DNA of 64,000 nt, from positions 19,882,501 to 19,946,500 of the forward strand of contig OY987301.1 in NCBI GenBank assembly GCA_963920635.1, read 5' to 3'. Position 1 is the first letter of the stretch. Every line of letters begins with the position of its first letter. Positions 25,544-38,601 of this stretch are shown here, in pieces. The notes under the pieces are model-generated. The model saw only the letters and a program-made list of their open reading frames with translations. It ran no database searches and was not told the origin of the DNA. Origin of the DNA: Pseudeuparius sepicola (lineage: Eukaryota > Arthropoda > Insecta > Coleoptera > Anthribidae). Made by a program: the position numbers and the translations under genes.

Positions 25544-26283
25544 TAGGACTGCTTAGAAGATAATTATATTTATTTATACATATCATCCAGAAAAATTTGC
25601 TCGGCAGATACTTATGCAGAAATATATTTGCACAGTGTATTTTGTACTTTGTATATATTATGTGTGTGTATTTATAAAATGACAATATGTATTTGTTGAG
25701 TAAAACTTTATTATTAAATTGTTAAACATACTTTATTAAGCGTCTTTTCCACCGAAGGTAGCCGAAAATCATAGGAGGTCATGCTTTATATTACATTATT
25801 ATTGTATGCTAATAATTGTCCATTAGCAGATCAAGGTACATCAAAAGAATTTTGAATTAATCGATTTTATTAAGAATTATCCTTGTTTACAAAAAGTTCG
25901 GTTTCAAATGCACAAAAATTCACAGACCATAAAATTTTCATCAAAATGCCAATGAGGTATCGCATCTCGATATATTTGGTGTTCAGTGAAAAAGCACCAA
26001 AAATCAAATAGAGATTCACATTGAATCATAAAAATAAAATTTATTCCAATAGTTGCACCATTTTCTTATGAAATCAACCCCAAAAATTTTATTTTTATAG
26101 TGACAACAGTAGTAATTGACTATTGTGATATGGAGATATTATTATCATTTTTTGGTTTTTTAAAATTGCATATAAATGCTTACGCGCATGAAGTCAAGAG
26201 TTGGCAGTGTTATCTATAAATAACGATAACATATATTTTATTAGGTAAACTCTAACTATGCCATGCGCCTGTGCTTGCCAAAA

Positions 26284-26340
26284 TCGATACATTTTAAATC
26301 TGTCATGGTAATGGCAATCTAGATATTAACCGAATATTGT
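26284..26340. repeat. dispersed repeat, copy 1
   Basis: ATACATTTTAAATCTGTCATGG and AATCTAGATATTAACCGAATATTG recur nearly unchanged at about 28840-28893, inside a Rabex-5 intron. Confidence 0.7.
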
Positions 26341-26819
26341 TGAAGTGATGAATAATATGTATCATATCGCCGAGAGATCCCAAACTGATTTTGAAGTTGT
26401 AACTCTCAATGTGATTGGCTTAAGAAATTCTAAAATTCAAACTCCCCAATAATATGGACAGTTATTAGTTCGGAACTGATTGGGGACTGTTCCGCGAACA
26501 GAGCTATTGAACATGTACAGGTAGTACATGTCTAATATAATATATTATAATAATTATATAACTAGCACAGAATGACATTCATTACCCACGAGTATGGCAG
26601 TCATATGAGTGCCATAAAAATTAATTTGTTTGAACAGTAGTTATGACTCCTGCAAAATAAAAAATACTATTTTTTTGGTGCAAATTTTCATTTTCATACT
26701 AAAAATCTATGAAAACAGACATAAATCAGTACAGCTGAACTGTCATGTTCAGCAGCACACGTGCAAAGTAGCATTTGTTTTCCATGGCCTCCTACTAATC
26801 CACTCAAATTTGTATAGCA

Positions 26820-26900
26820 GACCCATGCACAATGATATTCCCACACCGGTTGCTGTGGCAACCCATGCACAATGATATTCCTGCACCGGTTGCACAAAAC
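26820..26900. repeat. tandem duplication with X-box-like palindrome
   Basis: ACCCATGCACAATGATATTCC followed by (C/T)(A/G)CACCGGTTGC occurs twice in tandem. Between the units GTTGCTGTGGCAAC (26849-26862) forms a near-perfect RFX-type palindrome. It lies between two convergently oriented genes. Confidence 0.6.
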
Positions 26901-27158
26901 TGTGTACAATGAAGTACATTTCCCAATTAAGAACGAACATACAATGAGGGCATTTATTTACAGTTGTAGAAAAAATCAATTTAAAGTATGGGAGTAGAAA
27001 AAGTACATTGTTATCATGAGATAGGATGCCTATGGAAAAATCTGTATCATCACTGATAACGTGGTATCATAATAAATATAGTAGTAAATTACTAGCGTCA
27101 AATTTCAAAAATCAATGTCAAAAAGATGAAGTTAAAACTCCACGATTTGTTAAGTATA

Positions 27159-27164
27159 ATTTAT
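27159..27164 (-). terminator. Rabex-5 polyadenylation signal
   Basis: AATAAA on the minus strand about 130 nt beyond the Rabex-5 stop codon; plausible but not proven. Confidence 0.4.
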
Positions 27165-27292
27165 TTAAGAATTATTATTTGGTAATTATTAGGTAAGCTT
27201 CATTTAAATGTCTTGTAAAATATAAAACTATAAATATAAAAACAACCAAGAAATAAATATCTATATATATATATATAAAAAAACAAAGCATC

Positions 27293-30200
27293 CTACTCTT
27301 CACTTGCTTGCTTAGAACTTGTACTAGGGCTGGACTGCAAATATGCCAAAGAATTCGTATCTCCTGTATTACACGGAATGCTGGGTATGTGGCAACCTTG
27401 TTTGGAAAAACCCGTATATTCAGATGTAGTGGGTTTTAGAGGTGACGGCAAACTAATAATAGGCACAGCTTCTATCTTATCTATAAGTGTTTCCTGTGCT
27501 TCATCCTTAGATATTTCCTCCAAAAAGGGCAAAACAAAGTCATCTTTAACTTTTTTACTTTCGTTCCCCAAATTAATTTCAAATGATGCATGCGACGGTA
27601 TTAAAGGGCTTTGTGCAATCCTGCACGAAGTTCCCATGGGACTAAACGGATCTGGAGTAAAACTAGGCGTAGGAGATTTTCTGTTATCCGGAGTTAACTC
27701 TTCTGCCATGCTATTATCGGCGCTCAAATCGGAAAAATCAATGTCGTAATTTATTTTGGACAAACCCATGTAGCTGTTGTCATCTGGTGTCAACACTTCA
27801 AGGCTCTGAGTTTCACAGGTAAGTAATTCTTTGGTTTGTACCACGTCTGGATCGCTAGATAAATTTATACATGGTGTAATGTCTAGACTTAAATTGTTTT
27901 TGCTCTTCGTATCTGCTAGGGAGTTTATCTGGTTGAATTGTAAGTTCTGCAAGTAGAAATTTTGTGAGTGTTGATTGTTATCGGCAGAATTTTGTGATAC
28001 AGTTGAACTTTCTAATGAAGTCACATCTTTTGTGGATGGTATTGGAATTTGCCTTGGTTTTATAACTAGCGGGGTTCGCTCAAGAACTTCATCTACTTCT
28101 TTACTTATTTCATCCTAAAAGAAGCAAAACGAAACTTAGAAATATATCGAATAAACTGTTTTTCTTATGTCCAATCCAATCAAACTTTTTTCCCTTTAAA
28201 AGTTATCCTTGAAAACATGAATAAAGTAGCTGCCACATTTTTTGTTTGATCTACTATAGTATATTATCATTGATTAAGGTGAATTCCTTATTCAATGATA
28301 TTATGCAATGAGCATTTAATGTAATTCTCTTAATAGGTTAAGACAAGAGTATGAGAATTACGACACAAGCTACATGCGAGTGTCATAATGAATATGAGTG
28401 ATTTAATAGCCACTAAATGTGAGTTGCATACACTATTTTTTTCTTCGACTAATCATAATAATAAAAATAATTTTTCAATAAAAGTTTTAGTTTATTTTTG
28501 CAGATTTCATCGGTACCTAAAATAGTTATTTACAAATGAAAATTGCATGAGTGCACTTTTTTAGCTGAGGACTTCCTCGAAGACAATAAAAAAAATTGTG
28601 CGTCATGTGGGATTTGAACAACTGTCCAAGGGTTTAGTAGCTTTAACCCAAGATCTAAATTACTATCTGTATAAGACACCAGTCTTATTTTAGACTGAGG
28701 AAATATTGATATTAATTTTTCTATCATATAATTCCCAGGTTTACTCTCACTATTGCAAATTTTTAACTGATTTTCCTTGGAAAGGCATGCATTGGAATTG
28801 ACTCAGTAAACAGTAACTATGAACTGTCAAAATAATTGATACATTTTAAATCTGTCATGGTCATGGCAATCTAGATATTAACCGAATATTGCTGTGATGC
28901 TGCATTTCTATTGGTTGCAAATTGTAATGTTTAATTTCTATTGGTTATAAACTTGAATCTTAATGAAAAATTTAATAATAAACCTCATTGCAGTACAGGT
29001 AATGTCCAATAAAAAAATATGGGGGTAAAAATAGTTATTTACATTGCCAGATGTGTAAGTGCACTTTTTTGGCCGAGGAGGTTGTTTAAAGACCGAGGCA
29101 ACGCTCGCGTTGCCTCGGTCATTAAAAGTACCGCCGAGGCCAAAAAAGAGCTTACGCATCGTGCAATGTATTACATTTTTCCTGCTACCGAAAATTTCAA
29201 GTTATATATACTTTGAATAAAGCTCTAAATACATATGGAGTAGATTGTGAGTAATAATGATCTTCAAAATAACCTTTGTTCAATTACTAAAAATGATAAT
29301 CAGTGATAAATCTAAGAGGCAGAATGCAGCAATAATAAAAAATAAATAAAAAATGTTGAGCTTTGTATGGGATTTGAACCATGGATCTATGAATTACTAA
29401 TCGCGTACTCTCACCCCACCGGTAGCGCGGTGCTTGTCAAATTTGTTCTGTTATGTGGCTCTTATTTGGCGCCAGACAAACATTTAAATTATTAATTTTT
29501 CTTTGGTATAATTCGTGTTCTTTATGATCAAAACCAGTTTGTAAAACGATTGTTGTGTAACCTATTAAAATTGAAGCAAGATTCGCGTTTCTACATATAT
29601 TTTATTAATGGTTTTAAGGTCCTTGCTGCGTAAGGGTTGCTAAGCAATACTTTTTGTACCTAGCAACCACTTTCGCAGCTAGCAACCAAAATAACAGGGC
29701 ACCTCGAACATTTGACTTTCGCTTTCGGGCCTGTTGACGAGTATGTAAAGTGAACTTACGGGGGAGGGAGCAGGAAAAATGATTTTTTCAATAGAAAACA
29801 TCAAGGCATAACGTCTCTAGTCCAACTTTCTTGATGATAAATAGTCATACCTTTAAATTTTTCATTTCTTCCATAAGCTCGGAAGCTTCATCTTGAATAA
29901 GTGAATTCCTTTCTTTTAAACCTTTTAATAAAGCCAACTGTTCACAAAGCTGATGCATGCCTTCACATGCTACGAGTGCCGATTCCCATGCACTAACCAT
30001 CGCTACTTCCCCCGACATATAGGCATTGAATTCTTGTTGTGACATACTTAAAGCCTCGGCGGTAAGGTTTTCAATGAAAGAAACTGCACAACACTAAAAA
30101 TATAACACGGTAAACATAATGAGCAGACTTTATAAGGTTTCACTTTATTGAAATCTTTATAAATAGATTGAGGAAGTATTGGGACACGAAAATACAAATT

Positions 30201-33200
30201 AAACCTACCAGGTTGGTAAAATAATATCCAGCTTCGCCTTGCATGAGTCTTGAATCGTTACAAAATCTTGTCACATAGACTATGTTGCTTTTAAGCCTAG
30301 CTGGGTTTGCTTTTAAGACAACAAAAATTAATGCTGGCAAGAACTCATCTGCACTTACAGGACCTCCTGAAAGTTACATAAATGAAGTGTAATTTAACAG
30401 TCTCTGATGTAATTAGACTAGATAATATTCGCAGAAATATTTACATACATACATTTACATAAAAATTATACTATCATGAATACTCTCTGCTTTAACAAAG
30501 CAATAAAGTAAAACAATATAGTAAACACAAGTACATCATGTGGAATATGATACGTGATATTTTAATATTGGTTACTGTAATAACCACAGAGGTAAAAGTC
30601 TATTCTGAAATGAACATTATAAAAATTTTAAAAAATTGGTTTTCCAAATCACTAAAGTACTTAAACAGGGGGCATGTCATTGTGTTTCGGATATGTAAAT
30701 CAACTATCACCTATGAGTTGATTATTTAATAATCTGAAGCATAAGTCCTATAATTATTTCCCATAATCAGGGTACGAACATGTTTCTAAAACTTAGTAAT
30801 CAAACTGCTGAAAGGTAAACTTATAATATCACGGAAAAATTTATATAACTTTTGGTTATAGTAAAAACTGCTTGCATCAAATAACACCTGAGTGGAAATA
30901 TCTATTATTTGGCGGGAAATTTTACAGTTTGGTAGAAAACCGGATGGCAAAACTTTTTTCTTCTGAGGATGAGTAATGTTAAATGGAAAGACAAAATAGA
31001 AATAATGTCATTGTTAACGTATTTTAGTTTTTAGGTATACACTGTGTCCCGGACAAGAATGAACAGCATGGGGATATTGCAAACGGTGAGAGATAGGGCA
31101 ACGGTTAAATGGGGAAAAAGTTGCGCAATTTCGAGGTCAATAAAATGACACAAACAGATTTTTAATATCTTTTTTCGTTTTTGAGTTATTTTGAAAAAAG
31201 TAAAATTTTGCGTTTTCGATTTTATTTTTTTTTTCTGAAGTTGTTATCACAGATAGTGAAAAAAGAAAAACACTTTCTTATGGCACTTTTTAACGGGCCT
31301 TAAGATGGCGTTTTTAGATTTGTTCTACAACGTTTCGTTTTTGAGAAACCATCTTCAATTTAAATACGGACCTGGATTTTTTTTTCTAGATTTTGAAAGC
31401 ACTTTTTATTGCAAATACCATGATGTATGACGCGAAATATTTTTAAAATGTTTTGAGACAATTATACTGAAAATTCCTTTTTTTCCATTCATTTTTGTCT
31501 AATGCGGCTCTGTATTTAATAATAAGGAGTCTAAATATTAATCAGTATTGACAACAATAATTTAACTTACAGTTTATTTTTACTTCGAAAACTTAATATT
31601 TTTAAATTGTACGGCCCTGCGTTTGGTAAAATGTTTTCCTCTGTTGTTGTACAGCAAACAGTGTCGCATTGTGTTTTGGAGTAAATTCTTCGCTTTTCCT
31701 AATTGCGAGAAGAAAGCTTTAAGCCAACGTAATCAATAATTTTTGCCATTTATTAATTGCAAAAATACATTCGTTCGGCCTCTACACTATTTCTGTGACA
31801 CAAGATATATCATGCTGACATGTTTTTGTCGTCTTTGAAAAAGCACCCTCCATTTAATTGTTAACTAAATGATACAGTGGGAGTTATGACAAATGACAAG
31901 GGATTGGTTTCGTTGTTTCAAAGCCTTCTAGGTGGAGGATTTTTATTTATTTTTTATTATCGTATTTGCCGTCCTTTTTTTAGTTCTCCAATTGAAAGAT
32001 AAGTTGTAAGTTAAATTGTTGACAATACTGATTAATATTTAGACTTCTTATTATTAAATACAGGGCCGCATTAGTAAAAAAATGGAAAAAGGAATTTTCA
32101 GTATAACTGTCTCAAAACATTGTAAAAATATTTCTTGTCATACATCATGGTATTTGCAATGAAAAGTGCTTTCAAAATCTGCACAAAAAAATCCAGGTCC
32201 GTATTTAAAAAAATTAAGTTGAAGATGGTTTCTCAAAAACGAAACGTTGTAGAACAAATCGAAAAACGCCATCTTAAGGCCCGTTAAAAAGTGCCATAAA
32301 AAAATAACTCAAAAACGAAAAAGATATTAGAAATCTGTTTGTGCCATTTTATTGACCTCGAAATTGCGCAACTTTTTCCCCATTTAACCGTTGCCCTATC
32401 TCTCACCGTTTCCAATATCCCCATGCTGTTCATTCTTATCCGGGACACAGTGTATAATGTGATATAAAATTCAAACTCGAATTAAAATATGAATTTTTTT
32501 ATTTTGATTCTTAAATTGGTAGTTTCTTAATTTTTATTTTTATCATATTTATTATCGTTGTGCCACATGTAGAACTTTATCTACATCAAATAAATGATTA
32601 GGTCACATTTAATTGTTGAGCTATAAAACAAAAGCATTTCTCGAATAGTTAATCACCATATTTTTCAGATATCAATTAAGTTTCGTAAACAATTACGAAT
32701 AAGTAATAACATAATTTTGGAATATACTCGTTTTACATAAACAGATTTTTTTTGTGAAATTTTAGTCTACAAATTCAAAGAACAAAGGTTGCAAGACACA
32801 TTTTTTTAGATCCAGAGTTTATTTTACATAATTTGTGACCTTATTTGGTTTGGTTTGTTTTGGGTTAATTTTTAGCTTGTCATTTCACGTAGAGACATCT
32901 AATTGAAAAATGTCATAAGTTATATCCCATTATTTGTGCCCAAAGATCTGAATATTAACAGAAATTGTCGTTACCTTGACAATGTTGTAACACTTCAACA
33001 ACACTCCTGCAACATTTGACAACACACTGCAGTTTTTCTTGTGGAGCCTTCATGGAATCCATCCCTAATAAGTCATTTATAGCTGTATAAACTAAATCCC
33101 TTACTTCTAGACTAGTTTCATTTATGCAACAATCCAAGTGATGTGCGTTCACCCAGCTCAATTTCCGAATGCGTCCTTGAATCGCTAAGTCTTTTTCTTC

Positions 33201-35075
33201 ATCGTTGGTCGATGCTGGACAAAACAGCCAACTGAAATTAACAAAAACCAAAATGCATTAAAGTTTCCATATTTATTTGATGGTATTCTTACGTGTACAA
33301 GCTAACCATAACATATTTCTCAAAGAAATCTACCAATTCTTCCTTAACTTCACTAGTAACTTCCCGATATACCAAATGATCATTGACTCTGTTGTTGTAG
33401 AGATTGTAGTATGTTTGTGCAATTTCTGCAATTTCTTCTATTGGTTTTTCAATTTCGGTCAACACTTTCTTTGTAAATAATTCAACACATTTTGAGAAGT
33501 CCCTGCGAACTTCTTCTCCCCATTTTCCATAGATAGAGAAAAATTCGGCAATCAATTTATCGGCATCTGGATTTGCCTGACGCATGTCGATATATTTTTC
33601 TGGTTTTCCTGAGTCTGCGAAAAGATATTCAAGTAAGTAAATACCAAGAACATTAAAACGTGACAAAAATGACTTGACAACCTTTTGCGCTAGAAGACTT
33701 TCTGAAAACAGGCAAACTTTTGAGGTACTTGTTCTTTTTATCTGTCTGTTGTCTCTTCTTTTCTTCAAACTTTGAGAAACCAGGAACTTGTGGTTTTGAA
33801 TCTTGACTATGACTCTGACGCGATTTCTTCTGCCTTTCCTGTCCCATTTGGTTTCGGTAGCATTTTGAACAATATCCTACAAATTATTACAAAGCAATAA
33901 TCAAAGAATAAGAATATTCTACAAAGGAATATACAAATGACTAGCAATACTTGATTATTGAGTTCTCAAGAAATTCAAGTGAATATCTTCAATTACAGAT
34001 TTGTAATATGCTAACATGAAATTTATCTCTGATCTTACATAATCAATACCCAATGACAATCAAGAATGTGTCTTCATTTTGATAGTGCAGTACAAATTAC
34101 TATTGTTAATTAATTGTTAAATATGAGGAAGAAACATAAATATATTCATAATAAACTGTTTGCTAATTCACGGTCATAGTTCAAATTCAAATGTAAAGAA
34201 TTTCATTGTGATTTATTGAAAAACAAGTTTGTACGAGTTATAATTTTAAAACAGCACACTTTCTTGTTTTGCTGGAAAATCTCTTGTTTGTTTTAATTTT
34301 AATAAAAATTTTAATTTTAAACAATATTAGGTACAAAATCACAAGACAAAACCAAGTTTTTAAATTTTTTAAAAAGGAAATAAAAAACTATTAAAAAGGT
34401 TTAAAATTTAAAGATACCTACCACAAAATTGGCTTTGGAAATTTTACATTTTACTTGAATTTGGCACAAGAATATTTTCATCAAAGTTTAGCAAATTAAT
34501 CAATATCATTAGGTACCTTTCATTTTTATGGATTTGTTACAAAAATATATTGTATTTTCTTCCTTAGAATGATCAGCAGTTAATGTGCTAAATATACACC
34601 TCTAAGAAAATTAAACCTAAATTTGAACTTTTACTCTTCCTATTTTCCAAATCCATCGATATTGAGCTCTATTACTTTTAATTAAATATGTATCTCTCAA
34701 AAAGAACATTTTCTGATATAACTTGGAAATGTAATGTGATTTTCAATGTTTTCTTGTATTTCTATTAATGTATAGATCAAACTCCGCAATGTAGCCCAGG
34801 GAATTCCCGAAAGGGTAGGAACTGTTTGGGGAACCGATGGATCTTATAAAAAATTCAAAAATGTGAAAAAATCTATGAAAGACCCCTATTGAGATCTGTC
34901 GGTTTCCCAAAATGTTCTCAATATATGTATAAATTGAAAATTTTGTCAAAATATCAAATTCACACAATAAATGTTACTTACCTCCCCAATCAGCGTTCCC
35001 ATAGTAACCACACCCATTTTTACACTTCAAATCAGCTTGATTGATGCGAAGAGAGGGCTGCTTCGTGGCGTACAT
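27293..35075 (-). CDS. Rabex-5: Rab5 guanine nucleotide exchange factor Rabex-5, 7 exons
   Basis: Activates Rab5 on early endosomes and, through its A20 zinc finger, binds ubiquitin. Exons (transcript order) 35075-34982, 33876-33682, 33614-33293, 33231-32975, 30366-30209, 30093-29851, 28114-27293; 696 residues, frame kept throughout. A20-type zinc finger at about 16-40: Cys18, Cys22, Cys34, Cys37 in [11 protein letters not shown]...[14 protein letters not shown] follows, as in RABGEF1. A helical bundle and VPS9 domain run from about 110 to 370; the conserved [18 protein letters not shown] and [14 protein letters not shown] blocks are present. The last 273 residues are Ser/Asp/Asn/Pro-rich and probably disordered. 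An in-frame ATG at 35114 would add 13 residues; the ATG at 35075 fits family length better. Intron 2 is only 67 bp. Intron 4 (2.6 kb) carries a 1.4-kb palindrome. Confidence 0.95.
28514..28600. repeat. partial copy of the 29040 hairpin element
   Basis: ATAGTTATTTACA...GTGCACTTTTTTAGCTGAGGA matches the left part of the element at 29040-29170, in the same Rabex-5 intron. A B-box-like TTCAAATCCCACA on the minus strand follows at about 28608-28620. Confidence 0.5.
29040..29170. mobile_element. 131-bp hairpin MITE in Rabex-5 intron 6
   Basis: Ends TACATTGCxxGATGxGTAAG are inverted repeats. The centre is a perfect 14-bp stem (29091-29104 with 29107-29120, GACCGAGGCAACGC) around a 2-nt loop. Non-coding. 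Confidence 0.75.
29358..29445 (-). repeat. tRNA-like SINE head
   Basis: On the minus strand, a B box GGTTCAAATCCCATA follows a degenerate A-box region (CTACCGGTGGGGTGAGAG) at tRNA spacing. Stems do not close well, so this is a tRNA-derived SINE or pseudogene, not a working tRNA. Confidence 0.45.
31036..32456. mobile_element. family B palindromic element, 1.42 kb
   Basis: Ends TATACACTGTGTCCCGG and its complement. Both arms extend at least 500 bp at high identity (GAGAGATAGGGCAACGGTTAA, GGTTTCTCAAAAACGAAACG). No ORF of note. It sits inside Rabex-5 intron 4 (30367-32974) and fills more than half of it. Confidence 0.9.
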
Positions 35076-35913
35076 TATATACTTGTAAGACCACTGTAAC
35101 GTTAATATAGACATCTTGACTACTTTACTTATAACTTAACTAACAAAAACAAACTTAAGTCTCTTTCTTTGCCGAACACTGAGGTAGTCAAGTACCTCTA
35201 CTTTTTGGAGGCGGGGAAAGCCTATCTTACCCCATTTTTCTAATGCAGGAATACACTTTTTTTACGTAATGTAAAGCCAAACTGATTTCCAACAGCTAAT
35301 AAGCTACCATGGAGGTACAAAGCTGGGATCGTGTGCACACAAGTTTAATTCCTTCATAAGCACTTGCACCACGAGGAATTGGATGAATTTCAAAGTCAGC
35401 ACCTTTTTCGATCCAGTATTTTTTGGCGGAAACTCAACCAAAAAACCACACGAATATATTAGACATTCACCAGGATCAGCCATTTGTTAATTGGGGTATA
35501 TGATATCTTGGCAGGTTTAATTTTGGAAATAATTTTTTGGCAGTAACTTCAAATTGTCTTGATAATATTCTTCAATTCTTAGTTGTGGCGATAATGAGCA
35601 CAAAAATAGAACGTTTGGAAAGCGGTTTTAAAATGATACTGACAGAATAAAGAAATTCTCTCAAAAAAGATACCTTATCAATTCAAGATGTTTATGAACT
35701 TTATCTTGTGATAATAAAACGGGCAATGTCTGGTAATGCATAGCAACAAGTTTGAAATAAGTGCAGGAAATCTAGACTAATTGACTAATGAAGAGGAGAT
35801 AAACTTACTTGGAAATAATTCTGGAAAACAAAGCAAAACAAATATCCATAATATATAAACTTTATATCAAAAACTTTAAAAAATCTCCCAGATGTTATAA
35901 ATTTATTTATGAA

Positions 35914-37340
35914 TATACAGGGTGGCCCACCACTAACTGCATCGATCTATATGTGGAAAACTAAAGGTAGGAAAATTCTGAAAATTTGCCACCTCACCAA
36001 TGCCGATAGGCGCTGCTCGACTATAATATTTTCGTGAATCTGGCACTTCCGGTTATACCGGAAGTAGATATCAACTTTCTTATCTCAAATGGAACACCCT
36101 ATATATTATTGCATTTTTGAAAAAAAAAAACATGCAACATGTCATATGTCTAAATCCAACCGTTTTTGAGATATTTGCATTTTTCCGAAAAAAAATACAG
36201 GTGCAGACCTAAAGTGGATTAGCAATTTATACGAGGACACCGCGAAATTTCAAAACGAATTTTTGGCATCGTATAACAGAAGCCCTGACCTAGTGATCTC
36301 TGCTGAGAAATAAATCCGTTCTTATACAGGGTGTTCACAAAATATGAACAAAAATTACATTCAAAATGTGTAAGGTTTCCTATACCCAAATGCAGTAATT
36401 TTCGATTAATTTACGAAAAACCCACTTTTCGCCCATAAAATGCGGGGTTTGCAAAATCATATTAGCCGTGGACGATGAAAAGACAATCGCGGCTGAGGAA
36501 ATGTCACTTGGTTTATAAATTATTGTCAACAATAATGCCGGCGCGCGTTCTTGATATTACTTTGTTGCATTCTCCGTAGATAATAAACAAATTTAAATAA
36601 TCTTCGTTTGTGTAATTTAAGCGCGCCGGCATTATTGTTGACAATAATTTATAAACCAAGTGACATTTCCTCAGCCGCGATTGTCTTTTCATCGTCCACG
36701 GCTAATATGATTTTGAAAACCCCGCATTTTATGGGCGAAAAGTGGGTTTTTCGTAAATTAATCGAAAATTACTGCATTTAGGTAAAGGAAACCTTACACA
36801 AAGTTGTCATAATTTTTAGTGGTGAATAAGATCACCTTAAATACAATGGGGGTTCCCATTTGAAAATTTCGAGATTTTAGCACATTTTGAATGTAATTTT
36901 TATTCATATTTTCTGAACACCCTGTATAAGAACGGATTTATTTCTGAGCAGAGATCACTAGGTCAGGCCTTCTCTTACACGATGCCAAAAATCCGTTTTG
37001 AAATTTCGTGGTTTCCTCGTATAAATTGCTAATTGACTGTAATTTTTTTCGGAAAAATGCAAGTGTCTCAAAAACGGTTGGATTTAGACATAGGACATGT
37101 TGCATGTTTTTGTTCCAAAATGATGCCTCGAATCCAAAAATGCAATAATATACAGGGTGTTTCATTTGAGATAAGAAAGTTGATATCGACTTCCGGTATA
37201 ACGGGAAGTGCCAGATTCACCAAAATATTTTAGTTGAGCAGCGCCCATCTTCATTGGTGAGGTGCCAAATTTTCAGAATTTTCCTACTTTTAGTTTTCCA
37301 TATATAGATCAATGCAGTTCGTGGTGGGCCACCCTGTATA
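35914..37340. mobile_element. palindromic repeat, family A copy 2 (full)
   Basis: Nearly the whole 1.43 kb is one inverted repeat with ends TATACAGGGTGGCCCACCA. Arms of about 650 bp meet near 36560-36600; both carry the GCGCGCCGGCATTATTGT block and a GAGGAAATGTCACTTGG block. No coding sequence. 35115-35900 upstream holds the Rabex-5 promoter side and nothing else I can name. Confidence 0.9.
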
Positions 37341-37501
37341 GTGCAACATTGCAATACATAAGAAGGCAATAGGTAGGTACTAATTTTATGGCTAATTTCA
37401 GCGAAACCATTCAAAGTGCACAACAAAGCGATTGCTTCAGATTAATTACGTCAAACGCAGACGATGTGTGACATTGTCATAAGGATATGACAAATTCAAT
37501 A

Positions 37502-37887
37502 GATATCCATCGTATATTCACGAGTAAGACAAGGACGGGAGTTGTGACGTAGGGCCGTACATTCGCTTAACAAACTGTAGATACAAATTTTATGGGAGTC
37601 TTCAGGCACAATTTAAATATTTATAACCTTCAACCTGACAACTGAAAACTAACCTGAAACATAATTTCACTAGAATTTTTAACCTTACAATCATTTTTGG
37701 CTGTGATTATCGAGACACATTGAAAAATTTTACCAGTAGGACCCTTTCCGAAAAATCGGCAAATAATGACACTAACGATGTATCTATTATCTAACTCTTC
37801 TAGACGACCGATATCCATCGTATATTCACGAGTAAGACAAGGACGGGAGTTGTGACGTAGGGCCGAACATTCGCTGAACAAACTGTA
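37502..37887. mobile_element. 78-bp terminal direct repeats, 386-bp unit
   Basis: 37502-37579 and 37810-37887 match at about 76 of 78 bases. A short terminal-direct-repeat element (TRIM-like) or a tandem duplication are both possible. The interior has a minus-strand frame of 83 codons with no recognised product. Confidence 0.6.
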
Positions 37888-37918
37888 TTTGTCATCTCAT
37901 TTTGATTGAGTTTTTTGA

Positions 37919-38601
37919 ACTGTAATTTAGGGCAAAACTGCATATTTTATTTTAATAAAAGAAGGCATACTGCAACATATTTTTTGGGTCAAAATAGGAC
38001 AAATCATATCAGGCATATTTTTTCTGACTATGCCACTGGATTTAGTATCCCTTGAAATGGGTTTGAACCAAATATTTTGTTAAAAAATATAGAACAATAA
38101 AAATTTTAGAAACCAAGGAAAATCAGGATTTAAATACCTATTTTTACCTGCCTACTCACATTAAGTTGCAAGGTAGGTACCTAAATACCTCACTAAATAC
38201 AAAAAACCTAAATTTCAATTTTTTATACTAATCTATAAATCTTTCATATCTCGTAATTTTTACAGTAGAGTTTTTGTATTTAGGTATTCCTATTGACATT
38301 ATTATTATTTGTAATAAAGTAAGTTAGTTTGAATTGTTTTTAATGCACATGCAACTTGATTTAAGCGACTAGACAGGTAAAATAGGTAGTTAAATCGCGT
38401 TTTTTTTATTATTCTAGGATTCTTATTGTTCGATATTTTTTTTTACATTGTGGTATAAACCCGTTTTATAAAAAAAATCCAGTGGCATAATAAGAATATT
38501 ATGCCTAATATAATTTATCCAATTTTGAACCAAAAATATGTTGTAGTAGGCCTTGTTTTTTTTTTAAATAAAATGTACCGTTTTGCCCTAAAGTACGGTT
38601 T
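37919..38601. mobile_element. inverted-repeat element, 0.68 kb
   Basis: Arms share TTTAGGGCAAAAC at the outside and ATCCAGTGGCATA further in, each with the reverse complement on the other side. The ends lack the ACAGGGTG signature. No coding capacity. 38602-39838 shows no gene. Confidence 0.7.
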
